A stretch of DNA of 64,000 bases from Metaphire vulgaris (GCA_018105865.1 CM030859.1:5198343-5262342), one strand, 5' to 3'. Counted from the stretch's first letter, positions 1 to 14,225 are shown. The notes: generated by a model not told the origin, from the letters alone. Made by a program: numbers and translations.

Positions 1-698
1 CATTTCAGGCCATTAGAACAGGGTTTCCCAAATATTTTGGAACCGCGGCCCACTTCATCGGTTTTGTAAAGTGTCGCGACCCTAATCATAGCATGTGAAT
101 TTTTTAATGCATTAGGCCATCTGGCGAAAGTTAGTTGAAAAGAATCTTCTGAGTTTTGAATAAATAGCAAAACAAAAGCTCTGATTCAATTCGAAATTTC
201 GAATGAAAATATGGAAAATATATTAGGCAGAATTATTTGTAATTTTGCCAAATAAGACAAGATGAGAGAAATAGATATTGAAATTTATTAAAAATTATCT
301 TTTTAAAGACACAGAGAATGGCCGGACGACATTGAGCAGTGGGGCGGACGACAGCCTACAAAGGCTAAGCCATGCCGCGCAAAACAGGTGTAACAGACGG
401 GCGTTGATGGTTGTGATGATGATGGTGATGATGATGATGGATCTTTTTAAAACAAAAGGAACACCTTTGTTCGCGTCTTAAAATTCCCTGACGGGCGTTG
501 AGCCTCCCAATGCGCAAGGGATTCCCCATTGTTATTGGCGTTTGCAAAATGGTGAATTGATAAGGTTAATTTTTAAAAGTACTGATGATTTTTTGGAACT
601 GTGATGGCTCACTTCAGAGGCTTTGCAACATGCCGTGACCCTGCAAACTTATTGCCAACTAAAATTTGATAAAACACTAATCATTTTAATATAAGCAT

Positions 699-1435
699 CA
701 GTGATGTGACCAAGGCAGTCCAGTACAAGGCCAAGACACTAACCCTCAAGACCAAGGCCAAGACCAAGACTCTGAGCTTCAAGGCCAAGGCCGAGGCCGA
801 GGCAGTCTTAAAATTTCACTCAAGGCCAAGGCAAGGCCAAGGCTTGATCCATTTTAACTATCGGCAGGGTAACAGTAATGTAATATAAATATCCTACAGT
901 AGCGCTGACAATTCACTATTGTACTACTGTATGTGTAGCACCACAGCCTAATAATAAACTAGTCAATCTTGTTGTTTTGTAAATGTGTAATAATGCATTG
1001 AACATTTTAGTTATTGTGATCTGCATTCTGCAATCAGCTTTTGGTTTTTCATTTACTTTATAATAATAATAAAAATGTTGTCATTATTTAAACAAAAACT
1101 GCTCATTTCACTCATTTGCCATTGCAACGCAAGAACATCAACGTTTCAAGCAGCTCATTCCCAAGCCTGGCTCAATTTGCCGTCTCATTAATTCCTGTGC
1201 TGGCTCTTTCAATGGCTTTGCAGGCATGCACAAAGACCCTGCAAACAGTATTGCCAACTAAAATTTTGCAAAAAAAACAGAATCTAATCTGTTGATTTTA
1301 ATGTTGTAATGACAAACTTGCTGCCATCAGTGCCTTGTGATGTGACCAAGGCATTGCAGGCATAACCCACGAGGCCAAGACATTTTTTAAAACCTCGAGG
1401 CAGCCTCGAGGCTTGACCAAGGCTTCACATCACTG
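699..1435. mobile_element. nested hAT-like MITE rich in AAGGCCAAG
   Basis: Ends CAGTGATGTGA and TCACATCACTG are inverted repeats, flanked by a perfect 8-bp duplication ATAAGCAT (691-698 and 1436-1443). The left part (717-850) is a degenerate tandem of AAGGCCAAG units. A second copy of the left-end motif, GTGATGTGACCAAGGC, occurs near 1337, so the element may itself be a fusion of two copies. No coding capacity is visible. Confidence 0.8.
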
Positions 1436-1496
1436 ATAAGCATTTAGGTCTAAGGAATAAATTTTTCTTAAAATGATGATGACGGCTTAGTCTAAG

Positions 1497-1521
1497 AATG
1501 ATGATGATGATGATGATGATG

Positions 1522-1608
<87 letters not shown>

Positions 1609-1633
1609 TAATAATAATAATAATAATAATAAT
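1497..1633. repeat. (ATG)n/(AAT)n microsatellite
   Basis: A short ATG tract runs into more than 100 bases of nearly pure AAT repeat. It lies between the nested hAT element and a LINE relic. Apparent reading frames through it are only poly-Ile/Tyr artefacts. Confidence 0.95.
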
Positions 1634-1744
1634 GTGATTTAAAGTAGTTTAGGAGGCTAAGTAAGCCTGTGTGAAAACTATTATAGTAACTCTCCACATT
1701 CAATAACCTAGTTTTTCGAGATAACCTTTGAATCCGTTTACTGT

Positions 1745-2355
1745 TTCAACCGTCACTCCCACCTCGTCAAACTATTCCATTTGTCAACAACCCTTGCACT
1801 AAAATATTTTCTTCTTGGACCAACCCTCTGCTTAAACAATTTGCATTTGTGGCCTCTTGTGCTGTTATAGTGTGTCGATGTAAAGAATCGATCGTATGGC
1901 ACATCTACTTTCCCAGTCATTATTTTTGTATGTTTCAATCAATTTTTTTTTTCTCAGTCTCTCTCTCAGTCTCTCTATCAGTCTCTTTTCTACTTTCTAA
2001 TGTTGTCAATCCACAATATCGAAGTCTGTTTTCTTAACTTAAATTATGGCATCCACTGGCCATCTTCTTTGCACTTTTTCTAAAAGCTCTATATCTTTTT
2101 TATAGAATGGATTCCATGCCTGAAGCCCTGGACACAGTATTTTAGATGGGGTCTTACTAACGACTAGTATAGCTTTACGATTATCTCTGTCTCGACTCAC
2201 TATTGTCCTTTTCATCATTCCCAACAGTTGGTTTCCCTTTTTTGCTGCCACCATACATTGTTGAGATGGATTTATACTTCTATGGACGATTACATCTCTT
2301 TCTTTTTCTGTTGTGGCTAAAACCTCCCCCCCATAAAGCATATTTATTACCATTA
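1745..2355 (-). mobile_element. LINE ORF2 C-terminal relic (CR1/Jockey-like)
   Basis: The minus strand encodes the tail of a non-LTR reverse transcriptase in two frame-broken pieces. The first piece (about 2353-2039) carries KGNQLLGMMKRT and KDIELLEKVQRR. The second (about 1938-1753) carries a STRGHKCKLFKQR block followed by ARVVDKWNSL. This order is typical of the region after the reverse transcriptase in CR1/Jockey-type elements. It is decayed and sits inside the 19-2481 composite. Confidence 0.75.
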
Positions 2356-2704
2356 TTGTGGCATTGGTTAGAAAATGACACTTTTGAATCTAATTTCGCG
2401 CTACCCCGCGACCCACTAGAGTGACTAGACTGAGACCTACGACCCACTTTTGAATCGCGACTCACAGTTTGCGAAACACTGCATTAGAAAAATATTAAAA
2501 ACTCACTTTCTTGCTACTGCAAGTGCAATAATTTTACTCAACATAACGTCAAGAAAAGCGATGCAGTCAGACATTTCTCATGTTTGGAAGAGCGCCTCCG
2601 AGTAGAAATAGAGAAGACAAATTAACTAATAATATCAACTGTTTTCTGATCTTGTAACTTATCTTAAATGGAATTCGTTATCAAAACAGAATTATTTATT
2701 ACAG

Positions 2705-5424
2705 ATTTAGACAAAATGGGAGAGGATACTTTTGAGCCAAAGCTTAAAACTCTTCAAGTGGTTCCTTTGAATGGAAGATATTCGTTGCTGTGTCGGCCGC
2801 CGAAGGCAATTCCACCTCCAGTTGTCAGGTATGGACACACCTTTGTTTTCTGACTATTCGATGTCTGTAGCATGGCTGCATAGTCAGGGGTGTTCAAGTG
2901 GGTCTTCGAATAGCCACCTGTCTAGAGGAATACCTTTAACAAAGGCGATTGGATATTTTCCTAGGACGGTAGTTCTTAAAGTAATCCCATATACCGGTAA
3001 TTACTTCAGCTAAACTCTACACGGTATTTCCATACATGCTTGTGACACGAGGGTTGGTTAGGAGGGGTGAAGGGTGATTAAGAGGCAGTTTGGATGAAAC
3101 TGTTTTTGTCCAGAAATAGAAATCGATTGAGTTTATCTTCGCTTGTACGGACTGTTGTCAGAAGCGAGTCAAATTCAGTCCATATTTGAATATTCTGGGT
3201 AGAACTAAATGGGTCAGAGATAATACGTAATTGTATCTGATTGTCATTAATTAATTGTTTGATGGAGAAATGGAATATAAAAGCATGGAAGAAATAAACA
3301 CACATCCAAATAACAATAGGAAAGACTTTGAACCTCCCCCCTTGAGATCTGAGGTAGAAGAAGCTATGAGGAAAACAGCAAACAAAAAAGCAGCAGGGAT
3401 TGATGATGTCCCTATAGAATTATTAAAACTAGGACAAGATGGAGCAGTTAACATAATTCATAAATTATGTTGTAAAATATGGCAGACTGGAGAATGGCCT
3501 AATGACTGGCTAAAATCAATATTCATTCCAATACCAAAAAGGTGATAGGAAAGAATGCACAAATTATAGAACCATTGCATTGATAGCACATACAAGCAAA
3601 GTCAGTCGCTTGAATAATACTGAATAGAATTGACAAAAGATGGAGGACGAAGTGGCAGAAGAACAAGCTGGATTTAGAAAAGGGAGAGGAACTAGAGATC
3701 AAATAACCAATCTCAGAATTATTATGGAAAAAGCAAAAGAATATCAACAACCATTGTACATGTGCTTTATAGATTATACAAAAGCCTTTGATTCTATCTC
3801 TCATGAAAAGCTCTGGTATGTCATGCTAGATATGGGATTTCCAGCACATCTAGTACATCTTCTAATGAATTTGTATAAAAATCAAAAAGGAGCAATAAAA
3901 ATCAATGACATAATAACAGACTGGTTTAGAATTAGAAAAGTGTTAGGCAAGGTTGCATATTATCACCATTCCTATTTAACATCATATCAGAAATGATAAT
4001 GAGAAATGCATTAAATGGATTTAAAGGAGGGGTCAAATTAGGAGGAAAAACATTCAACAATTTGAGATATGCTGATGATATAATCCTAATAGCAACATCA
4101 GAAGAAGAATTACAGCAACTGGTTGACAGAATAAGTTTGGAAAGCAAAAAATATGGCCTACACCTTAATGAAACTAAAACAAAAGTAATGACAACAAATG
4201 GAAAGAAAATTAAGATTATTGTTAATGAAAAGAATCTTGAACAGGTGGACAAATTCACATATCTAGGAGCAATAATCAGCAGTAATGGAAATCTTGAAGA
4301 AGAAATAAACTCACGATTAGGAAAAGGCAGAGAAGTAATGAGGAGATTAAAAACTGTCTGGAAAAGCAACAAAATCAGCATGAAAAACAAAGGAAGATTA
4401 ATGGAATGTATGGCATGGAGTGTAGCAACTTATGGATGTGAAAGCTGGACCATCAAAAAGAAAATAAGACAAAGACTAGATGCCTTCGAAATGTTTTCTC
4501 TCAGAACAATGCAAAGAATATCATGGACAGAAAAACAAACAAATGAAGAAGTCATGAAAAAAAGCAAATACCAAACGAAAATTCTTTAACATCTGCCAAA
4601 GACGAAAATTGAGTTATTTTGGTCATATACAAAGAAACAACAAAGATAGCCTACAGCAAACAATACAACAAGGTATCATGCCAGGAAAAAGAAAAAGAGG
4701 TCGGCCGAACAGAAGATGGGTGGACGACATAGAAGAATGGACTGGAATGGCTATAACAACAGCAATAAAAGCATCTAAAGAAAGAATTACCTGGAAATGC
4801 CTGATTCATGACGTCACCTCATCTTCAAATAATGAAGGAAAGAGGAAATGATGATGATGATGATGATCTGATTGTCTGAATTTGATTGAAATTGACAGCG
4901 CTCGGGGCAGCGGAGTGATTAGGCTGTCAACGCTGTCTTTCTGTGTCTGTCTGTCTGACTCTCTGTCTGTCTGTCTGTCTCTCTTTCCCTATCTCTGTGT
5001 GTCTTATGATCTGCCCAGTGACATTGTATCGTCAATTGGACGAAATCGCGTACAGATAGACCCGTTGGAACTGAGGTGCAGGGGGTGAAGCTAACTTAGG
5101 GGTGCAGTGCACCCCATGGAAGGAAAAAGCCATGGATGCATTTCACCCCTTGTGTCCGATACATAAGGAGAAACAGCTAATAGAACACCAATTTGCCAAA
5201 TGGCCTAAGAATGCTCTTCCTGCTAACAATGCCTTCCTACGGGCCTGCTTACAGAGAAATCAAAAGTACAATGTGTTGCAATATTAATTCGAAAATTGTA
5301 GAGAAAATACAACTGCAACAACAAAGGCTTCAGAATTTGATTAAACGTCAAAAATTAAATTAAAAGCGTTTTTAACTCGTGGTCAACATCGTAGTCAAGT
5401 AGTCATCATCGCCACCATCGCTAC

Positions 5425-5478
<54 letters not shown>

Positions 5479-8400
5479 GTATTATTAGCCGAATATTTAC
5501 TTAATTAATGAGCGTTGTTTCCATCTGTCTCCATACACTGTATTTTTTTCAGAGTGAGTTTCTTTTGCCTTTCATGCAATTCCTTTTTATCTCCTATACG
5601 CCATGGTTTACAGTTTAAACTTTAAATACAAATAAGCTTTTCCAACTGTTATGCTTCAGCAGTGTTCTGATATCATAATTATCCTTTAACATAAAATGGC
5701 GGATTTGGTTTAACTAGTTCCAGTGGCGAGGCCAGGGGGATTTGTGGGGGTTTGAACAACCCTATTTTCCATCATGGCAGCCCGTGAGATTCGTGCAAAA
5801 TTGCAGAGAAATTTTTTAAGGGGGTCGTGAGGATGGTTGAGGATTGGCTCTACTAGTCTAAGTATTAAGCGTTCTCTATACATCTATATAACAAGCAGTT
5901 GTGCGTCGGACGGACTGCATGGGGTCCGCCATGCATGTCGTCCGTGTTACTATTTGCAAGAAATTTTATCGAATATATAAAAACAGTGCTTAAAAGTTAT
6001 TTAATGCACTCATTACGCGTGGAATAGTAATTCTAACGAACTAATGTTGTAAGAATTTTTAAAATTAGCGTTTGGGCTCAGTCACTCGCCAAACATACAG
6101 TAGTTATTGTTCCGAATCTTACGACGGACCCACCTTGGCCGGATAAGGGTTAAATATTTTGTTAACGCATCGCAACGTCATCAGTAAAAGTTGCTCAGGT
6201 TCAAGGGCGAAGCCCCTCTGACCTCTGACCAGGGGCTTGGCCCTAGACCTCACTGGGGCTCTGTCCCCAGCACCCCTCAACGTGCTCATCATACCCCCTC
6301 CCTCCACTCTCAAACGTCTGGCGTCGCCACTGGCTATATCTATCTTATCGTATTTTGTCATCACCGACTGCCTTTGTCATCTCTCAACTCAAAACTTGCA
6401 CTTTAGTCAAATGAATGTCTTGTCGATGATTCATCTCTGGAAATCCGAATTCTCTACAATCTATAAGTAATATAATCGAGCGTCGTCGTGTCCTGACGAA
6501 TTTTGATAATCGTTGATTTCAATCGAAGCTGGAGAAATCCGTTTAACGTGAAAGTCGGAACCGGAAATGAAAGGATCCGCGACGAAGACGGAACTCTGAG
6601 CCTCGTGAACGCCGAAGAGTCCGATGCAGGAACCTACGTCTGCGAAGCGCAGAATATGGCCGGAATCGAAAACAGATCCATTGAAATCTTCGTTTCCGGT
6701 AAATTAATTAACAATCCCCGAAACTCAACTATGAATTCACGTCTGTGGTTACTGCTGTCATGTATAATATTATGCATGCGCTATGTAATAATAGTAATAA
6801 TAATAATATTAATGGACAAAAGTATATGCATAAATAGCATTACAGATCAGAGGCGGGAAAACTACGGCCTGCGGGTCGCGTGCGGACCGCCACCGGATTC
6901 CATGAGGCCGGTGAGATAATTTAGAAATACGAATACGAACGGCAGAAAGTGAGATAATTTGAAAGTATTTTATAGAAAGTTTGAAATTATTTTATGAAAA
7001 CAGCGCAATTTATTTTAAAATCTTAGAAATGTTTATTGAATATTTGATATTTGAGCAACAAATATTTAATATCATAATTCTTATCTGTTATTGACTAAAT
7101 AAAGTTGCCTATGATGATTATGTATGTCAGAATTTTACATTATAAACACGTTGGGTTTTTGTATATGCGGCCCGCCTAATGTAGCATTAGGTTTCATGCG
7201 GCCCTTTAAGGAAAAAGTTCGCCCACCTCTGCATTAGAAATCCTAGTGAACTATGAATATATTGGTTGGTGTTTTCTAAACGAAGATGCCGTTTAAGTGT
7301 GTTGTTTCTCTTAACTATCTGTGCTCGCATACGACTGTACTTGGCAAAGCTCTTAAGATGACAATACAAGTACCACAAGTACCAGACGCCGTTAGTAATG
7401 GCTGTTAGCAGCGACTGATACGGAATTCCGTATCGATAGTGCCTAGTGACAGCCGAATGCTGTCGGTTCCAGTTGCGCAGTTTTACGACCATTTCAATGG
7501 CAAGGATTTATAATTGCAAAAGTCGTTATTTATAACAGTAGAAATCTTCAACGCCTACAATGTGCTCCAACTCTTTCCGAGTCTTTCGACACTAATAGAC
7601 ATATTTTAAGCCGACGTCGATTTCGGCCTTCGGTTTCAAGAATTTGAAAAATTCTTGGATCGGATTCTGCATGCATGGAGATGAATTTCCGTTGTAATAA
7701 TATATGACGTCTGACCCAAACGACGCGTGACTTTGCGTTTTGCTTTTGCCTTCTTTCAGTGGCGCCTAAGCTGAGCCGTCCTCCTCTGAGCATCCGGGTC
7801 ATGGAAGGACAGAGCGCCGAGTTCGACTGCAGAGTCATCGGAAACCCTTTCCCCGTCACGGTCATCACGTGGACGTATGACGAAAAACCAATTGACGTAA
7901 GTCAAGTAACTCTCTGCGCTTCTCTCCTTCTTCGTCGCCTTCTTCTCGTGATTCCGATGTTCAGTTTAGGCGTCGGAAATGGACGGGTGGGCTTCAATAT
8001 AAAATCAGCAATGAACCTATGTGGATATAACAGAGCATCTTCTGTTGCGGTCCTTCAGAACATCTGAACCTCTCTTTCTCTGTCTGTCAGATCGTCCAAA
8101 GATCTGAGTGTTTTCCAGTCGAGAGAATTAAAACACAACTATTCCATCTGGCTTTTCCACTACAGTCTGCCTCAATGCTTTCCACTATGACGGATCTGTG
8201 GAATGACGTTGTCTTTTGCGGATTGATTTATAGTATAGTAGGCCTATCATTAACTGACAGCTTTAGACTATTAGAACTGATGCTGTTAACAAATAATAAT
8301 TGTGAATCTAGGTTGACAGCTGCTATTTACGATATATATATATACGATATATATATACGATATACATATACTATATAATATACTATATAATATATATGTA

Positions 8401-9277
8401 TAGACTATATATATGTATAGTATAGTATATATATATATCACATAAAATTACAATCAATCCTATGTTACTTCTCGTTGACATTGCATTGTTGTTAATGTAA
8501 CAGCATTTCCAAACGGGGCCACAATAGCATTAGACTAACACTGTAGTAGAGCGGTCCTCCGTCTTCCTCTCTCTTTCTCTAGACTGTCGTTCAGAAGAGA
8601 GTCGTTGTCGACCGCGTGATGGGAAGCCTTCGGATCGCAGCCGTTGATCCGTCGGACGAAGGCAACTACGCGTGCGTCGTCACCACCCTCGGCCATTCGC
8701 CCCTCGCTTCACCAAGTGCCCATCTCTACGTCGATAGTAAGTCATCGATCCAACTGTGGAATATTTTGTCATTGCAGTATTAATGCATGCAGGAAGACTT
8801 TGTAATTGTTGATTAGTGATATTAGCAAATGGCCTGCGTGTAATAGTTTTCGTTTTCGTTCATTAATGCGATTCCATTGTTGGTTACTAATTCAGTTGCT
8901 TTACTTGTGGCGCCATCTTGTCACTCTTTAGCCATCTAGAGTCTATTTCCTGTAGAGCTGTTACGATTCAACCCAACTCCAAGCAACGCGAAACTGGAGC
9001 TAGGAAAACCCGGAGTGGTTGGCTGTTCTGCGGTTGGCCACGGCCGCCTCGACATCCACTGGGTCCGCGTTGGGTCCAGCGCTCTTCCGTCCAACGCACG
9101 AAGCGTCGACGGAAATCTCGTCTTCGAAACGACCGAACGAAGCGACGCGGGCGAATACACGTGCATCGCCAAGAACGATCAAGAGTCGATCTCGGCAAAA
9201 GTCAGAGTGGACATCGTTGGTCAGTAAGCGATGTCCAGTGAAAAGAGGCGAAAAGAATGAGAGAGTAAATGGAGATG

Positions 9278-9309
<32 letters not shown>

Positions 9310-12300
9310 TAGACAGAGAGAGAGACAGAGAGAGAGAGACAGAGACAGAGAGAGACAGAGATAGAGACAGAGAGACAGAGATAGAGACAGAGAGACGGAC
9401 AGACAGATACACAGACAGACAGACACAGACAGACTTCACGCAAAATGAATTCTAGGAAACGAAATAGAAGAGGAGAGAGGGAACTTAGGGAAAAGTAGAG
9501 AACGACGGAAAGGGAGTTAGAAACGTACTGGATTTCCATATTTCATTATTTTTGCATTTTAATAAATATGGGCTAGGGTGCTCCATAGGTCAATGGTCAA
9601 AATTTTTTTCTCTCAAAAATCAGCTCCCTGCCCTTTTCCCCATTCATTGATGCATGCAAATAAAGTGTGTAAGTTTTTGGGTGAATTTAAATTGTGTAAG
9701 CCTTGCCACCAGCATGCCAAAGATGTGACAATGTGTGACAAACGTAAAAACTTCAATATTAGAAAATTTCATGTCCTACCTTAATTTATCACAAGAATAC
9801 GAGTTTGCATGTCATGCAAAAGAGAAGAGTGTGACATATTAACACTTGGGGCTTTCAAAAAACTATTCAGGAGTGCAGAAATATCGATGATGGCCAATAA
9901 GTTAAAATTTGTCAGTTGGTCAGAGAACGACATTGATGACTGCATTTATCTCCAAGGATGGAGCTGATGTTAAAACTGTGACACTGTCAAAATCTAGTCA
10001 TACCAGGAAAAGTAGAGGGGAAATAGCAAGAGGGAGACAAAGAGTAAAGTATACAGACAGCCTAAGAGAAGCAACAAGAGCTAAAGACAACTTCGAACTG
10101 ATAAGGAAAACCAGAAACAGAGAAGAGTGGAAAACTGGAAATCCATGGTCACCAACGTAGCAATACATGGCACGTCAAGAAAGAACAGAAGAAAAACACT
10201 ATCAAAGTCAAGTACCAGAAGGTAAGGCAATTCGAACAGAAGCGGCTCTTCTTGTAAAAACATCGTTTACTGCACCGAAGTGAACAATGGGATGGAAAAT
10301 TGTGCCAGGAGACAGTGAGAGACTAGCCGTCTCATAGCAGGACTGCCAGCTCCCAGAGAAGGGAAGGTAAACTGTTTCATATCCATATCCATATCTGATG
10401 GCACTGGAGCAACCCAGGCAACTGTTGCCCAGGATGTGATACACGGCTGGAGGGGTGAAAGCACAATAATTATTGTGGAGCCTGTGTAAAGCTGGAGACA
10501 TTACTAGGTAGAAAATTATTCTACTTTGTTTGTCGACACAATGTAATGGAAAGAATGTTGCGAGAAGTTTGGCAGGAATTATTCGGTGAAACATCCAACC
10601 CATATACACTTGAATATAAGGATTTTCAATAATCTTGGGGCGTACTTGCTAAACGATTTACATTCAAAACGCTTGACATTCGCTATCGTAGACAGAAACG
10701 TCAGCAAGAAGTACCGGTAGTTATTGCCTTTTTTCGTGAGCAGCTGTCTTTGCCGGAGGATTCTGGCGATGCCTCAGAAGATGCTATGCCTCGTATTGAC
10801 TATCGGGAAAGTGCCGATCTGATGCTGATATTTCTGGGAAAAGAACCACCTCGTGGTGTGCACTGGCTAAAGTCTGGAGCATTTCATCATGCCCGGTGGA
10901 TGGCAACCATCCTATACAGTGTTCAGATGCATGCATTCGGCGCATCCTATACAGTGTTCAGATGCATGCATTCGGCGAACAGCTGAATTACAACCAAGAT
11001 AAAATGGACAAGTTGCGTCGTGTTTGCTTGTTTGATGCACTTTTTTTATGTGATGGCTTGGTTGTCAGCACGTTCAGCTGCAGGTGCATCAGTAAATGAT
11101 TTTCAGTTATTGAATGATCTTATGTGGCATAAAAGATATGATCTAGAAGTGGCACAGGTTGCTATGACAGTGCTTAACATGCATTTGTGGTACCTCACTG
11201 AAGAGATCGCACTGTTTGCGCTTTTCTCAACGCTTTTGTCAGATTCCAACAAGAGGCGAGTTATTCGTCAATTCCTCAGTCATGAAGAAGACGATAATTC
11301 CCAATGTCTTCAAAAAGTCATCCCAATTTTTCCACAATTGTCAACCTCTTCACTACCACAACTTTGATTGGCACTAAATCTTGGCTGCTTTTCAGGCTTT
11401 TACAATGAGACAGCAGTTGGTTGCACTTGCCGCCGACACAATGGGTGAGTGACTGATGCAGCGCATAATGAAACTGCCATGTTTGTTCACAAATTGCAAG
11501 ATCTTTAAGATATGGCTGAGAGGGCAGTCAAGCTGATCACAAACTTTGCTGGAACAATAATTGCAAAGGGCAAAACAAACAATACTTGTTGCAGACTGTA
11601 GAAAATCACAGACGTGAAACATCAAATTTCAAGAAGAGCACTTTGCGTGATGCTCTGAAATGATGTTAGCTTACTATGGTGCTGTCTGTTGTTCATAGTG
11701 GGTGTAAGCAATTTTATTCTACAAACTGTAGACACTCATTATCTATTTTAGACCTGTTATATAATATTCACAATTGGTTACAATTATGATTCAGATAATG
11801 GCAAATTTTTTACATTTTCCAGCTTTTAATTTGCCTGGTGGCAAGGCTTAACCACATTATAAACACAAAATATTTTGTTATTCTGTTTGATAGTCTTCAA
11901 AATAATGGGAAAAACGCCGGGGAGCGAAACTTTTTTGACTTTTATTTTTTTGGAGCACCCTAATATGGGCCCATGAAGCGATTGCAAAATATATTCCAGT
12001 CAAAGAGTAACGCAGGACGTTTCTGAGCTGTTTGGAATTTTAAGCTTTAAGGGTCTGAATAGTCAGGATTCAATGCAATTGAAGCATTTGATCCTGAAGA
12101 CATGTCATATGAAGGGATACTCTATTCTAGCCACTGACCTGTGTGCATTGTATTCGTCAGATATATCAAATGGGTTTAGACCAGCTGTTCTCAACCTGTG
12201 AGTCGCGACCCCCAAGGGGGTCGAATGACGATTTGCCAGGGGTCGCCCGAGACCATCAGAAATATGGGGTTGTCTCTTGTCTTGTTGTTGTACAAAATTT

Positions 12301-12810
12301 CCTCAGTGGTAGTTACGACGTACTAGTTGTTTTACTATAATTGTCATTCGAGGAGACAATTAAACATGGAGACAATTAAATAATAACGATTTCGAACATT
12401 TTGATTGTCGTAGCATTATTATTTTTGGCAGCTTACATTGTGAGCGAAAATAATGTTACCGTTTGGGGGTCGCCACATAATGGGGAATTGAATTAAAAGG
12501 GTCGCGGCTCTATAAAGGTTGAGAACCGCTGGTTTAGACGATGTCGAAATGAAGCAATTATTGATTGATTGATTGATTTACTGAGGTCGTCTCGCTGTTT
12601 GTTTCAGTAAAACCATGGTTTCGGATTCGACCTCTAAACACAACAGTCCTTTTTGGACAAACGGCAATCTTCAACTGCGTCGGAATGATGGTCGACCAGC
12701 CTCTGACCAGCGTCTGGTACAAGGTCGACCACCGAGTTGACGTCCTTGATCCTGACAAGTTTCAGGTGATTGAATTAATTTCATTTGAACGGCGATTCTT
12801 GGCAACCTGA

Positions 12811-12899
<89 letters not shown>

Positions 12900-14225
12900 C
12901 AACTCTCTCATATGTATATATATATAACGATATATATATTTTATTATATATATATATATGAATTAGGTTTAAGTCTTATCAAAAGGATTCCTTCGATGCC
13001 CAAATTGTCCTGCATGGCTTAAGTTAAGGCATTTCAGTCATTCGCTCGAAAGTATTTTAGGTTCCGTGAACTTCTAAATCAACGAATCCATGAATAAATA
13101 AACAACAGAAGACGATAGCGGATGAATGAGAGCGTCATAGATGGACTGCACCGCTGCTGTCATGCACTTACTTTCCAGATCTTAGCGAATGGCTCATTGG
13201 TCGTTTCAAACGCTAATGCTGACGATTCAACAAAGTACACCTGCACTATTAGCGGCAGCGAGGAGACATCTCACGCTGACGTCTTTCTCCAGGTGGCACC
13301 AGGTAATAATAGTCTAGGCTGAGTTGGTGTTACTGTTGCTGAATCGCTATTAGCACTACGATATTATGGTGCTTTTAAATGTGCTAAAAGAGATCAGATT
13401 CACGGCCTTGTATGTCCATATATTTGATAATACATTTCCATTGGCAGTGGACGCAATGCTTTCTCTCCATCGTTTCAGTGTTTCAATGTTAGCTTTTTCC
13501 ATTTATAATCTGTCATTTTACCGCTTATTATAACTGCCACTTAAAATTCTTGAGATTTTCAGAAGTAATAATAACGCAGAAGGAATTTATATAATCAGGC
13601 AATTGGAAACAGAGATTGCACATTTGAGCGATTGTGATGATGTCAGCTGAGCAAATGTACAAAGTCAGAGAACTGGATTCTGTGGAACAGCACAGATGAC
13701 TACTAGTCTCATAAAATACCTGTTTATACACGTAGCTCTTCTTTTAGATTGGAATGCTGAGGCAGGTAATCAGGAATCAGATGCTGAAGGTAAAGAGGGA
13801 TTTTTGTCGAAGACTATCATCATAGCTGTCACCTGCGTCGTTGTTCTCCTGTCGGTGGTAGTTGCCGTGTCGTTGTACTGCTGCTTGAAAATAACACGAG
13901 TGAGGAAGCTCGGTAACTCACACGAGAACAACAGAGGTAAGTTCTAGGACACTCGAATAGTGAACAGCATTGTACAATATAATAATTATGGCGCTCACAG
14001 CTAATCAAGAAGTTCGTCTTAGCGGAATCTTGAATGTTGGAAAAAGAATTCCAAACTCCTTCCGTCTTATTCAGAGAAATGCGCCAGAAAGACTTCACTC
14101 GATTTATCAAGAGAAGTTTCACCACAAAAATATAGACAGATGCGTTCTTCATATTTTTCTGCAAAGTTTTGGGTCTCAAAATAATCGAGACTACACATCT
14201 GTAGTCAGTTTATATATATATCATG

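Larger units (their letters stand above)
19..2481. mobile_element. hAT-type composite element with 8-bp TSD
   Basis: The left end CAGGGTTTCCCAAA at 19 and the right end TTTGCGAAACACTG at 2481 form imperfect terminal inverted repeats. Both are flanked by the same 8 bases, CATTAGAA (11-18 and 2482-2489). An 8-bp duplication with CAG-type ends is the hAT signature. The interior holds a second hAT element, an AAT microsatellite and a LINE relic, so this is a nest rather than a single intact transposon. No transposase reading frame is seen. Confidence 0.75.
2705..13302 (+). other. PTK7: PTK7 ectodomain exons: Ig4, Ig5, Ig6, Ig7
   Basis: Seven exons encode four Ig domains. Ig4 is split between 2705-2828 (FEPKLKTL, then cysteine in SLLCRPPK) and 6529-6698 (ESDAGTYVCEAQNMAG). 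Ig5 is split between 7760-7896 (AEFDCRVIG) and 8583-8736 (DEGNYACVV). Ig6 is one exon, 8956-9219, beginning KLLRFNPTP (human PTK7 KLKFTPPP) and ending with SDAGEYTCIAKND. Ig7 is split between 12608-12765 (AIFNCVG) and 13179-13302 (ANGSLVV, STKYTCTI). Each domain keeps its cysteine pair. Splitting Ig4, Ig5 and Ig7 but not Ig6 is a useful gene-structure fingerprint. Confidence 0.9.

Noticed and set aside
5721..6332. A target duplication for the CAGTGGCGAGGCCAG element
   Set aside because: Flanks ACTAGTTC and GCTATATC do not match.
9000..9539. 179-codon antisense frame over the PTK7 Ig6 exon
   Set aside because: Half of it is the GACAGA microsatellite read as Ser/Leu/Val; the rest shadows the Ig6 coding exon.
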